A stretch of DNA of 64,000 bases from Chrysemys picta bellii (taxonomy: Eukaryota > Chordata > Testudines > Emydidae), in assembly GCF_011386835.1 (NCBI RefSeq), contig NC_088792.1, forward strand, positions 110,146,421 to 110,210,420, in the 5' to 3' direction. The notes beneath the pieces are model-generated. The model was given only the letters and a program-made list of their open reading frames with translations. It did not search any database and was not told the origin of the DNA. Below are positions 1 to 10,835 of this stretch, in pieces. Position 1 is the first letter of the stretch. Every line of letters starts with the position of its first letter. A program made the position numbers and the translations under genes.

Positions 1-667
1 CGTTGAAGACAGAAAAAAAAATTATTTTGAGATTGAAAAATTGCTGTTGGGTTATACAGCAGGGGGGAAAAAAGGACATTAAAGACTTTTATTCTTTCTC
101 CTAAGACATCCAGTAATGCCACCAGAACTATTGCTGAAGAAATCTGAAGGACTAGTGAACTTTTTTTTTTCCTTTTAACTGACTTTAGCAGTCCTTGTTG
201 AACTAATCTGCTTTCCATTCCTGGCTTTCAGAATATAGAATCTGGAGAAGTAAAGAGAAAAGTCATAGCTTTCTTAAGGCTGAGATCAATGGCAGGAAGA
301 AGGATGTCAATGATATTAATAATAACTTAAGTGTGAAACCTTTGCAAGATTCCTCATTCACTCGGACCTCAATCCTGATACACCATTGTCAATGGAGCAT
401 GACTGGATCTGTTTACATTGGACCTAATACTGTGAGTTCACTGTGAACAAATGATAGAGAGCCAATAGCTACATACTGGTTCCAATCCAAATCTTATTTT
501 AGCCCCCTTGGCTTGCAAAATTCCAATATGTTTCGTAGTTCAGAATTACCTTTCTTTTGAAATCTGAACAATATCAAAATAACATTCTTCTATATGCTTC
601 ACAATGGGCGTGTGTTCAATAATTTTCTGAAACCAGAAAAGTACAGCTTCAATACAATTTTATCCAT
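1..667. other. unannotated A+T-rich DNA
   Basis: No convincing coding frame, RNA gene or repeat boundary is visible. The stretch is rich in A/T homopolymers. It ends exactly where the 58-bp duplication flanking the CR1 begins. It may be internal sequence of the LTR-type element suggested at 5563-6100, but nothing in it proves this. Confidence 0.5.
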
Positions 668-725
668 ACTTTGCAAGGGGTAAGGTGTGGGGTGGATTGG
701 TGGTCCAGCTACTCTCCATGGGATT
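668..725. repeat. left copy of 58-bp target site duplication of CR1
   Basis: This 58-bp block recurs at 5506-5563 with one difference (GGTGGTCC here, GGTGGGCC there). The two copies bracket the CR1 exactly, so they are read as the target site duplication made on insertion. The last three bases (ATT) also fit the CR1 8-bp tail repeat, so the inner edge is uncertain by about 3 bp. Confidence 0.85.
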
Positions 726-1155
726 CATAGATTCATAGACGTTAAGGTCAGAAGGGATCATTATGATCATCTAGTCTGACCTCCTGCACAATGCAGGCCA
801 CAGAATCTCACCCACCCACCCCTGTATCAAACCTGTGTCTGAGCCATTGAAGTCCTCAAATCATGGTTTAAAGACTTCAAGGTGCAGAGAATCTTCCAGC
901 AAGTGACCCGTGCCCCATGCTGCAGAGGAAGGCGAAAAACCCCCAGGGCTTTTGCCAATCTGCCCTGGAGGAAAATTCCTTCCCGACTCCAAATATGGCA
1001 ATCGGCTAAACCCTGAGCATGTGGACAAGACTCACCACCCAGACACCCAGGAAAGCATTCTCTGTAGTAACTCAGATCCCACCCCATCTAACATCCCTTC
1101 ACAAGCCATTGGGCATATTTACTGCTAGTAGTCAAAGACGAATTAATTGCCAAAA

Positions 1156-4074
1156 TTAGGTTATCCCATTATACCATCCCCTCCATAAACTTATTGAGCT
1201 TAGTCTTGAAACCAGATCTCCTCTGATGGTTAGAAACCTTTGTCTAATTTCAAGTCTAAACTTCCTGATAGCCAGTTTATATCCATTTGTTCTTGTGTCC
1301 ACATTGGTACTGAGCTTAAATAATTCCTCTCCCTCCCTGGTAGTTATTCCTCTGATGTATTTATAGAGAGCAATCATATCTCCCCTCAGCCTTCTTTTGG
1401 TTAGGCTAAACAAGCCAAGCTCTTTGAGTCTCCTTTCATAAGACAGGTTTTCCATTCCTCAGAACATCCTAGTAGCCCTTCTCTGTACCTGTTCCAGTTT
1501 GAATTCATCCTTCTTAAACATGGGAGACCAGAACTGCACACAGTATTCCAGATGAGGTCTCACCCGTGCCTTGTATAACAGTACTAACACCTCCTTATCT
1601 CTACTGGAAATACCTCGCCTGATGCATCCCAAGACAGCATTAGCTTTTTTCACAGCCATATCACATTGGTGGCTCATAGACATCCTGGTATCAACCAATA
1701 CTCCGAGGTCCTTCTCCTCCTTTGTTACTTCCAACTGATGCATCCCCAGCTTATAACAATAATTCTTGTTATTAATCCCTAAATGTATGACCTTGCACTT
1801 TTCACTATTAAATTTCATCCTATTCCTATTACTCCAGTTTATGAGGTCATCCAGAGCTTCCTGTAGGATACCCCGGTCCTTCTCTGTATTGGCTATACCT
1901 CCCAGCTTTGTCTCATCTGCAAACTTTATTAGCACATTCCCACTTTTTGTGCCAAGGTCAGTAATAAAAAGATTAAATAAAATTGGTCCCAAAGCTGATC
2001 CCTGAGGAACTCCACTAGTAACCTCCCTCCAGCCTGACAATTCACCTTTCAGTATGCCCCGTTGTAGTCTCCCCTTTAACCAGTTCCTTATCCACCTTTC
2101 AATTTTCATATTGATCCCCATCTATTCCAATTTAGCTAATAATTCCCCATGTGGAACTGTATCAAATGCCTTACTGAAATGGAGGTAAATTAGATCCACT
2201 GTGTTTCCTTTGTCTAAAAAATCTGTTACCTTCTCAAAGAAGGAGATCAGGTTGGTTTGGCACAATCTACCTTTTGTAAAACCATGTTGTATTTTGTCCT
2301 AGTTACCATTGACCTCAATATCCTGAACTACTTTTTTCTTCAACATTTTTTCCAAGACCTTGCATACTACAGATGTCAAACTGACAGGCCTGTAGTTGCC
2401 CAGATCACTTTTATTCCATTTCTTAAAGATAGGAACTATGTTAGCAATTTTCCAGTTATACGGTACAACCCCTGAGTTTACAGATTCATTAAAAATTCTT
2501 GCTAATGGGCTTGCAATTTCATTTGCCAGTTCCTTTAATATTCTTGGATGAAGATTATCTGGGCCCCCTGATTTCGTCCCATTAAGCTGTTCGAGTTTGG
2601 CTTCTACCTCGGATGTGGTAATATCTACCTCCATATCCTCATTCCTATTTGTCATCCTACCATTATCCCTAAGCTCCTCATTAAAGACTTAGGCAAAGTA
2701 TTTATTTAGATATTGGGCCATGCCTAGATTATCCTTAACCTCCACTCCATCCTCAGTGTTTAGCAGTCCCACTTCTTTCTTTGTTTTCTTCTTATTTATA
2801 TGGCTATAGAACCTTTTACTATTGGTTTTAATTCTCTTTGCAAGGTCCAACTCGACATGGCTTTTGGCCTCTCTAAATTTATCCCTACATGTTCTGACCT
2901 CAATAAGGTAGCTTTCCTTGCTGATCACTCCCATTCCTTGTAGGCTTTCTGCTTTTTCTTAATCACCTCTTTGAGATGCTTGCTCATCCAGCTTGGTCTA
3001 CAACTCCTGCCTATGATTTTTTCCCCCTTTCTTGGGATGCAGGCTTCTGATAGTTTCTGCAACTTTGACTTGAAGTAATTCCAGGCTTCCTCCACTTTTA
3101 GATTCCCAAGTTCTTCAGTCCAATCCACTTCCCTAACTAATTTCCTTAATTTTTTTAAGTTAGCCCTTTTGCAATCAAAAACCCTAGTCAGAGATCTACT
3201 TTTGTTTATCCTTCCATTTACTTGAAACTGAATTAGCTCATGATCTCTCAAACCAAAGTTGTCCCCTACAACCATTTCTTCTATGAGGTCCTCACTACTC
3301 ACCAAAACCAAATCTAAAATGGCATCCCCTCTTGTTGCTTCAGCAACTACTTGGTGAAGGACTCCATCAGCTATCACATCTAGGAAAATCTGAGCCCTAT
3401 TATTATTACTAGCACTTGTCCTGCAGTCTATATCTGAGAAGTTAAAGTCTCCCATGATCACACAATTCCCATTAGTATTTACTTCATTAAAAACATTAAA
3501 AAGGTCTCTATCCATATCCAAATCAGATCCCGGTGGTCTATAGCACACCCCAAGCACTATCCCAGGGGAGGCTCTAGTAGCTTTCTTCCCCAATGTGATT
3601 TTTGCCCAGACCGACTCTGTCTTAGCCATTCCATCCCTTCTTATTTCTTTACAGTCTACCTCATCATTGATATACAATTCTACTCCACCACCTTTGCATT
3701 TATTTCTGTCTTTCCTAAACAGCACATAACCTTTAATACCTGTACTCCAGTCATGACTACTATTCCACCATGTTTCTGTTATCCCTATAATATCCGGTTT
3801 CAGTTCCTGAACCAGTAACTCTAGTTCCTCCATTTTGTTACCTAGGCTCCTCGCATTGGTGTACAAACATCTTAATTCTTGCTGTTCGGCTTCACTCATT
3901 CTTTACCCAATTAGGCACAGACATTCTACCACCAGTATCACCTATTTGAATTGTATCTATAGTACCCTTCCTCCATATGTCCATTCTCCTACCCAAGACA
4001 GTATCCTTTCTTGCTTCATTTTCTTCCCTCTCAATGTTAAAATCCGGCATGGAGATTACCTGGACATTTCCCAA
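1156..4074 (-). pseudogene. CR1 ORF2 (endonuclease-reverse transcriptase), broken
   Basis: ORF2 is the replication enzyme of CR1. A short leader (4074-3892) shifts frame into the APE-type endonuclease (3899-2925). That part keeps Asn in YTNAR, Glu in ITETWW, the GDFN motif (residues 150-153) and Asp-His in RDHEL (219-220). The linker (2934-2689) and the RT (2655-1459) follow after frameshifts. RT landmarks are KSGGPDNLHPRILKEL, IVPIFKK, NYRPVSLTS, HGFTKG, VPQGSALGP and KFADETKLG. The last should be FADD: the second catalytic Asp is Glu (codon at 1912-1914), so RT activity is not expected. In-frame stops lie at 2299-2301, 2122-2124 and 1459-1461. The C-terminal connection region (1455-1156) ends in another frame change. 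The family is certain; the product is non-functional. Confidence 0.92.
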
Positions 4075-4090
4075 CCATCTCCCCCAGTTT

Positions 4091-5246
4091 CTAGTTTAAA
4101 GCTCTCTTAATCAGTTGTGCCAGCCTCCATCCTAGAAGTCTATTTCCCTCCCTACTCAGGTGAAGTCCATCCCGAGAGAACAGTCCTCTGTCCATGAATG
4201 CCTCCCAGTGGCCATACATCTCAAAGCCCGCCCTATAGCACCAGTGCCTGAGCCATCTGTTGATCGCTATAATCGTGTTACACCTTTGTTGTCCTTCTCT
4301 AGGAACAGACAGAATCTCACTGAAGATCACCTGAGCCTCGATTTCCTTAAGTGTCTTCCCCAGCTTGGCATAGTCTCCCTTGATACGTTCCAGTGAGAAT
4401 CTAGCCGTATCATTCATTCCCACATGAAGGACAATCAGCGGATTCTTTACCGCTCCCATTAGGATCTTCCTCAGCTTCAGGTCCACATCCCGTATCTTAA
4501 CACCCAGCAGACACCACACCCTTTTGTTCTCTGGATCAGCTCTGGTTACAAGCCTGTCTATTCTTCTCAGTAAGGAGTCCCTAATCACATAGACCTGCCT
4601 TTTCCTGGTGATGGTGCGATTCTCCGGTCTATCCCCTGTTCCCTCTGCTTGCAAGTCCTCTTGATTCCTATTCACCCTTGCAATCCTCTGCAACCCATCC
4701 CTTATCCTCTTGGGGCTCATATTTGTTGTCATCTCCATTGACTCTTCCCCTCTCCTTATAGGGGTAGCTGCTCTTTTCTTCCTTGCCCTCTCACCTTCAG
4801 CAACCACCTGCTGTGCCCCTTCTTCATTTTCCAACTCTGCAAACCTGTTCGAGCTCTATTGCTCCTTCACTAGCCCGTCTTTTCCTCTGCCTGGTTCACT
4901 TAGTCACATGCTTCCACCTTCCACTTTCCTCACCCAGCAGTCTCCCCTCAGAGTTCTTTGGTCCGGCTTCCATCTGCAAGTCCGAGCTTTTCCCTTCAGC
5001 CTCATCATGTCTTTGCTCCATCATCCGCTCAAACCCCCTTCTAAACTCGACCAGAGTTTCCATCTGCATCTCCAATCCTCAAATCTTTTCTTCCATCAGC
5101 TCTATCAGGCAGCACTTCATGCAGACAAAACTCTTTTCAGGTACCCCCTCCAGGATCATATACATGCCTCAGCTTCCACATCCAGTCATCTTCATTGTGT
5201 CTTTCACTGCTTGGGTCACTACAACTGCTGCCTCTGTATCTGTCAT
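4091..5246 (-). pseudogene. CR1 ORF1 (coiled-coil plus SGNH-esterase domain), broken
   Basis: ORF1 of CR1 encodes an RNA-binding accessory protein of the retrotransposon RNP. The start at 5246 opens a frame beginning MTDTEAAVV. It runs through a Cys-containing segment (CMKCC) and an acidic, Glu/Met-rich helical region. In-frame stops lie at 5169-5171, 5079-5081 and 4896-4898, and a one-base frameshift near 4834 leads into the open stretch 4834-4091 (247 codons). That stretch holds the esterase-like domain typical of CR1/L2 ORF1: a block-I serine motif RDSLLR (residues 85-90 of the stretch; the usual Gly before Asp is Arg), GMND (139-142) and the block-V DGLH (222-225). The Ser, Asp and His needed for a catalytic triad are still present. 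It ends 17 bp before the ORF2 start. Family assignment is secure; the fine reconstruction is inference. Confidence 0.85.
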
Positions 5247-5505
5247 AGGCTTCCCACCTAAATCCTGTAAATCTGAGAAACGCAAACCAACCCAAAACAC
5301 CACCCCCCACAGCAAAACAAACCCCCAACAAGCACCAAGATACTGCTAGAACACAGCACACTCCCTTCAGTAGCCTGCGTGTTCCTCTGCCTGCCTCTCT
5401 AAGTCTTCCCCCCAAACTCCCCCTGTAAACTCCCACTCAAACTCCCCTGTTTACAGCTCTGTTTGCTGGCTCCTGCGCCACTGCTCATTAGTTTTCCTGT
5501 GCCAC

Positions 5506-5563
5506 ACTTTGCAAGGGGTAAGGTGTGGGGTGGATTGGTGGGCCAGCTACTCTCCATGGGATT
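5506..5563. repeat. right copy of 58-bp target site duplication of CR1
   Basis: 57 of 58 bases match 668-725. The CR1 5' end lies immediately to its left on the plus strand. The sequence continues without a break into the LTR-like block beginning at 5563, so this copy shows the uninterrupted pre-insertion context. Confidence 0.85.
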
Positions 5564-6100
5564 GTTACCACTCCTGACCCAAGTGGCTCACCAAATTTGA
5601 GGTGTTGTGGGTTGTTCCAGTTAGAAAAAATAGATGACAGAGCCTGGTATTTTCTTTGATTCTATCTTGTTTATTTAGACAGATAATACATAAAGTCCTG
5701 TTTCTCTGAACAAAGTAGGAAACAGCAGGAGATTTTATTTTTCCTCTCTATTCCAAGCCTGTCTCCCAGCCAGTCCTTTGGGTCCCAAAAGCTCTCTCTT
5801 TTAGCTTTCTCTCATGGGCCATATTACCAACACTTCTGTTACTATCTGCTTGGCTTGCTGGCCCCTTCTGTCTCTGTCTCACATCCACACAGAAAAAGCC
5901 ACCAATGAAAGCCCTAGGCCCTGCACTTGCTAACAATGCCCTGGGAAACACCGATGGCCACATGGTTCAGCTTCCACTCCACCCTGCCTTATAGAAAAAA
6001 AAAAATTGAGTGTTACTGCTGTTGTTTAAGTCACCTGGTTACAATGACTTCTTTACATTTATCCTTAATGAAAAGTGATAGTTACACCCAACCCATAACA
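5563..6100. mobile_element. putative LTR (TGTTA...TAACA)
   Basis: A 538-bp block starts TGTTACCAC and ends CCCATAACA, giving the TG...CA ends and short inverted termini of an LTR. It contains several TTTATTT stretches that would read as polyadenylation-type signals on the minus strand. No matching 5-bp duplication is seen (GGGAT on the left, AGGGC on the right). It would therefore be either one LTR of a larger element, with the rest to the left disrupted by CR1, or a chance match. The assignment is tentative. Confidence 0.35.
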
Positions 6101-7653
6101 AGGGCATGAGTTACTGCAGAATGAGTTCTCTCTTCATAGTGTGAAGAATGTTTTGGGGCAGTGGTGTTCAGGATAGCCCTGGCAACAAGATTTCTGTAGG
6201 AGTCATTCTATCAAGATACTATTGAGAGCCTGTCCTGACTGTGCAGCAGTGCAAAGGGAAGGGATCCCATGATGATGGTTCTTGGCACCCCCTCGGATGT
6301 GCAGGGAGATTGGGTTGAACTCTCCAGCTCTTCCACAGATAGTAACCCCTTCTGGCCCAAAAGAACAATGAGAAGGAATTACTGTAAATTGAAACTAACA
6401 GAGCTTGCACTCGCTTATGTGAAAAATTGTTGATAGTGAACAAACTTAATTCTCCACACTCTCTGATACAGGTTATTCTTCCACTTGATCATTTTTTAAC
6501 CTCCATTATTTTACCAGAATTTAAGATATTTGTATTGTCATAATTCAAGAAAAGCCCAGTCCCATACTGCACATGTTTTCAATACTTCAGTCCCTTATTA
6601 GTGGCTATCACACCCATTCTGGATGTGCTACAAGTTTGCTCTTTCCGTCTTCCTGCTTATCTCTGAGTTTACCTGTTTTCTTTTTAAATGCTGTCAGCAG
6701 GCCTTTACTAAAATGCTATCCTCTCAGAATCAAGATATGATTAATCATGATAATGTTTTAACTTTGCCTTTGAAAACCATAAATATAATCCAGAAAAGTA
6801 TCCATAGCGCTTCATGTTTTATAAGAATTTTATTATTCAAGAACATCCAATGTGCATCATCTATCAATCTACCTAGTAAAACACTCATCACTGTGGCATC
6901 TGGTGCTGTGCAGCAATACAAAACACTAAAATACAATACACTGAAGATTTTTGAAAATTGTTAGTTGAGTTTCTTTCTAATTTGAAAATAATAGTCTGTT
7001 TTCTTAATCCTTTAAAACATTGCCAGTATTTCAACTTTTCAGAGGCATTTATAAATGCTCAAAGAATAAATCTGTAATCTCCAGTAGTGTTTCATTAGAA
7101 TTGGCCTGTGAATACTAGCAGATTTCAGCTTTTCTTTCCACTAGTGGAAATGCAGACTAACTTCACATTTCCTGCCTTTCCTTTCACAGCAGGTAGTTTT
7201 CTTTGATGATCTACTTTGTACAACAAGTGATTGTATTTAGGCTGGTAAAATTAAAGCAATCAGTGATCTGTATTTTAAACAGTGAGTGGCAGCAGTATAG
7301 ATAATTGTGGTGATAAAATGGGAGACTTGTATAGCACAAACTCCATTCCAGTTTATTGGCAGAATAGAAATTTTGGTATTATGATAAGCTGTTTCCAATT
7401 GCAGGATTGTTGAATTATGGCAACTGATGTAAGGCTCAGCTGTCAGAACATTTGTATCAAAGTTACTGCAGCAGCAACCACAGCAGCAAAATGGGAAATA
7501 AAAAAAAGCAGGGAAAATAAATGCAACAAAGGCTTAACAACTATATTTGGGGTGGGGGGGGGCAAAAACCTCTGGGAGTAATAGCATAATAGATTTACAC
7601 CATGCTGGCTGAGTGAGTGACTGTTTCTTGGCACACCAACCAACAACCTCTGG
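6101..7653. other. unannotated non-coding DNA
   Basis: No gene or repeat with clear boundaries was recognised. Short open frames at 6219-6443, 6623-6964 and 7443-7709 lack known motifs and look like chance. A G-rich tract (G runs around 7552-7562) is the only simple-sequence feature. Confidence 0.5.
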
Positions 7654-7817
7654 GGTATTTCTACACCGCAGCTTGGAACAAGCTTCCCAGCACAGGTACA
7701 CAGACACACGCTGGCTCTGGGTGAGCTATTGTACTAAAAGTAGAAGTGTGGCCATACTCGCCAAGTTGGCGGCTTGGGCTAGCTCCCCAAGTGCGTATCC
7801 AGGAGCAAGGGGGTGAT
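7654..7817. mobile_element. MITE-like fragment, left half of a foldback
   Basis: The block has a motif order I associate with a turtle foldback MITE: a TTTCTACACCGCAGC-type start, then CACAGGTACACAGAC, then a CTAAAAGTAG...GTGTGGCCA segment. The complementary right arm is missing. The assignment rests on memory of the motif order and is weak. Confidence 0.35.
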
Positions 7818-8977
7818 GCGCTTGGGCAGCTGCAGAATATAACACCCTAAAGGGTGGGGCTCTTCCCAGATGCGAAGTATCATTGTCTGTGTCAGGAACT
7901 AACACTGCAAGGAAACTCAGGGGCACATCTCTGGTTCCTAACTGGGAAAAAGAAAAAATGTTTGATAACTGCAACAGCACCACCCAAAGGGGAGCTGCCT
8001 CTTTACCCTCCTCCTGCAATACAGTGATATGTTTCTGTGCTTTATGGATCTTGCCCCTACATCATTGTCAGTGTCTGCAACAATAGCGATTTTATTGTGA
8101 GTCTCAGGATATATCCTGTTCTCTTAAAGCCCCCAGCTCCTGGAGTCAAATGGAATATCTGTTTTCATTTTTAAAAATGGTTCCTAAGTAAAACTGGAAA
8201 ATAGGAACCAAATGCTCCCAAAAGAATAAAAGGCAGAAGGCAAATAAAAAGAACCTTATTTTAAAAAATGACTTTGGGGGGGGGCTGACTCAGCTTTTTG
8301 GCCAAATAGCATTATGGCATTCTGCCTGCTTGTGCTCATCCATCAATAAGTAGACCACAAGGTCACGTTGCAATAGAAAGCTAAATCGAGTGTAGTGAAG
8401 ATTACAATTTCTGTTGGGAGATTCCCCATTTCAAAGTGCCCTCACATGGAGTCATAAGTTGGTCACACACACACATTCTCTCTCTCAGTCTCCTCAGCTA
8501 TGTAGCTCCATTTCAGGCATATTTCTCAACCTGCCAAGGTCTAAATGTGTGACAAAACCCCAAATGGTGAACACAAAACATTTATGTATATGGTATATTT
8601 AAAATGCTGTGGGATTCCTTCCTTTGGCAAAAATAACTCCCTAATTTCAGTTTTATGATTCTTTATTTCAAATTAGTGCATTCCATTATTAGCATAAACA
8701 TTTCTAGATTTCCAGACCTTCAGCCTAAGAGGTATGCAGATCTATACTACATGAAGCATCTCTATGTATCAGTCAAGAAAGCACGTGATTCTCCTCCTCA
8801 TATTTGCTCACCTCAGCTGTGTGCCATGGAGTGCAGCAAAGTGACAGAAATTCCCTGTATCAGGGAAGGTGCATATAGGAAGAAGGGGAGTATACCATAT
8901 CACTTGCCTCTCTGGGCAGCCTCCCAGTACCCCAACACAACCAATAGCATGCAAGTTCATTATATATGACTGAGGTG
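7818..8977. other. unannotated non-coding DNA
   Basis: No coding frame of note. It contains a short poly-G tract (near 8275-8284) and a CACACACA run near 8465, followed by a short TC-rich stretch. The right edge meets the 3' tail of a CR1 fragment. Confidence 0.5.
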
Positions 8978-9567
8978 AATCATAGAAATGTAGTACTGGA
9001 AGGGACCTCAAGAGTTCATCTAGTCCAGTCCCTGGCACTCATGGCAGGACTAAGTATTATCTAGACCAGCCCTGACACGTGTTTGTCTAACCTGCTCTTA
9101 AAAAGCTCCAATGATGGAGATTCCACAACCTCCCTAGATAATTTGTTCCAAAGCTTAAGTACCCTTACAGTTAGGAAGTTTTTCCTTATGTCCAACCTAA
9201 ATCTTCCTTGCTGCAATTTAAGCCCATTACTTTTTCTCCGGTCCTCAGTGGTTAAGGAGAACAATGTATCACCCTCCTATTTATAACAATCTTTTATATA
9301 CTTGAATACTGTTATGTCCCCCCTCAGTCTTCTCTTTTCAAGAAGAAACAAAACCAGTTTTTTCCAATCTTTCCTCATAGATCATGTTTTCTAAATTTTA
9401 AATAATTTTCATTGCTCTCCTCTGGACTTTCTCCAATTTGTCCACCTCTTTGCCAAAGTGTAGTGCCCAGCACTGGACACAGAACTCCAGTTGAGGCCTC
9501 ATGAGTGCTGAGTAGAGTGGAATAATTACTTCTCATGTCTTATTTATAACACTCCTGATAATATATC
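8978..9567 (-). mobile_element. CR1 fragment, 3' part
   Basis: The plus strand begins AATCATAGAAATG, the complement of the CR1 tail, followed by the conserved 3' UTR block (GGAAGGGACCTC...CATCTAGTCCAG). The minus-strand frame 9264-9061 encodes the ORF2 C-terminus (NGLKLQQGRFRLDIRKNFL, LWNKLSREVV, FKSRLDKHV). The sequence is cut at 9567 by a solo LTR and resumes at 10381, so both parts are one insertion. Confidence 0.88.
9563..9567. repeat. 5-bp target site duplication (left) of solo LTR
   Basis: ATATC sits directly before the TGTCATGG start of the LTR. The same ATATC is at 10381-10385, directly after its ACCACA end. Confidence 0.85.
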
Positions 9568-10380
9568 TGTCATGGGGTCAAGACTCACCACCGCTGGTGC
9601 CTCCTGCTGGTAGCTATGGGAATTAGCTCTTGTCAGCTGCGGAGTGCTCTCTGCACGTGGTGTCTCGCCCGTTGTCTGCTCTGTTGTCCTGGGACCCACA
9701 TCACTCCCCGCTTGGCAGTGTCCCCTTTAGGACACTGCTCTCCAGCAGTGCCCACTACTCCAGTCTCATTCCATTCCGATCAACAGCAGTCTTTCGGCTT
9801 GCACCTGCCTCAGTGGCCAACCACAACCCCAAAGTCTAGCCCCTCTAGCTCAGGGGCAAGTTGCAGTCTGTATTGGCCACAGTCCTCTGTGGCCAGGTGA
9901 AGTATAAGGGAGGAAGGAGGAGGGACCCAGGCCCTCCCACTACTCTGGGTCCCGACCCAGGGACCCTCTAGCAGCAGCCTCTTTTTGCCCTCCTTCGTTC
10001 CCTTCTTGTCCACCTTTCTTCCCTGGGCCACTTCCCCTTTGGCCCTGTGCACCTCCTCCTTCGTAGCAGGGTCTTCAGCCTGGAAGGTAAGGGGGCTGGA
10101 GCTCTCTCCTGTTCCCCTGAGCCTGCCCAGCACTACTGTGTCTAAGGTGCTATCTCCTTACCTCAGGAGCCAGACCTTCTCTCTCCCTAGTCAGGGAAAG
10201 ACTGATCCCTTCTCTGCTAGGCAGCCTTTATATAGGACCCAGCTCGGCCCTGATTGGCTGCCTCTTCCTCTGCCCTGATTGGCTCTACACAGGCCTTTGC
10301 CGATTGGCTGCTGGCCTGCGCAGCCTCTCTGGCCTGTTCCAGCCCTCTTTCTCATAGGGTGGGGCAGCCGCCCCACCACA
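9568..10380 (-). mobile_element. solo LTR inserted in CR1
   Basis: This 813-bp block has LTR termini (TGTCATGGGG at the left, CCCCACCACA at the right, inverted matches of each other) and a perfect 5-bp duplication ATATC. No internal retroviral genes are attached, so it is a solo LTR left by recombination between the two LTRs of a provirus-like element. Orientation is minus, judged from a TATA box and three CCAAT boxes that read on that strand near its right end (the U3 region). The GC-rich body gives long chance open frames (9616-9900, 9985-10278 and others) that are not genes. The superfamily (ERV or gypsy) cannot be told from an LTR alone. Confidence 0.88.
10225..10307 (-). promoter_or_regulatory. 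LTR promoter: TATA box with three phased CCAAT boxes
   Basis: On the minus strand a TATATAAAGG box (10225-10234) is preceded by CCAAT boxes at 10253-10257, 10278-10282 and 10303-10307, spaced exactly 25 bp apart. This is a strong-looking pol II U3 promoter layout. Transcription would run leftward into the R/U5 part of the LTR. Confidence 0.65.
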
Positions 10381-10835
10381 ATATCCCAGAATAATGTTTG
10401 CTTTTTTTGCAACAGCATTACATTGTTGACAGGTATTTAATTTGTGATCCACGATAACCCCCATATCATTTTCTGCAGTACTCCTTCCTATGCAGTCATT
10501 TCCCATTTTGTGTTTGTGCAATTGATTATGCCTTCCAAAGTGTAGTACTTTGCAATTGTCCTTACTGAATTTCATCCTATTTATTTTAGACCATTTCTCC
10601 AGTTTGTCAAGATCATTTTGAATTCCAATTTTGTCCTCCAAAGTGCTTGTAACCCCTCCCAGCTTGGTATTGTTCACAAACTTTAAAGTGTACTCTCTAT
10701 GCCATTATCTAAATCATTGATGAAGATATTGAATAGAATTGGGCCCAGGACAGATCCCTGCTGGACCCTGCTGCCCTTCCAGCTTGACTTGTGAACCATT
10801 GATAACTACTCTCTGAATAGTTTCAATTTGTTGGA
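10381..10835 (-). mobile_element. CR1 fragment, continuation into RT
   Basis: This is the continuation of the CR1 begun at 8978. The minus strand encodes the RT thumb region: DTKLGG at the YxDD-motif end near 10670, then DLDKLEKWSKINRMKFSKDN, KVLHFG and the DMGVIVDHKL block, and it meets the LTR at 10385. It fades out near 10835, where this 5'-truncated copy ends. An open frame (10677-10285) crosses into the LTR and is therefore chimeric and artificial. Confidence 0.85.

Larger units (their letters stand above)
726..5505 (-). mobile_element. near full-length CR1 LINE
   Basis: This is a 4.78-kb non-LTR retrotransposon read on the minus strand. In order it has a GC-rich 5' UTR (about 5505-5247), ORF1 (5246-4091), ORF2 (4074-1156) and a 3' UTR. 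The 3' UTR ends in two head-to-tail copies of an 8-bp unit (ATTCATAG on the plus strand, 723-738), the tail type expected of CR1. A 58-bp duplication on both sides shows the insertion is complete. It copies itself by target-primed reverse transcription: ORF2 endonuclease nicks DNA and its RT copies the RNA from the 3' end. This copy is dead, because both ORFs carry stops and frameshifts and the RT catalytic motif is altered. Most CR1 copies are 5'-truncated, so a complete one is a minority type. Confidence 0.92.

Noticed and set aside
4710..5349. 183- and 188-codon plus-strand frames
   Set aside because: They are antisense shadows of CR1 ORF1 and 5' UTR, with low-complexity Ser/Leu/Pro translations.
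9616..10278. Overlapping long open frames on both strands
   Set aside because: They lie inside the solo LTR, are caused by GC-rich sequence, and carry no domain or codon-like pattern.
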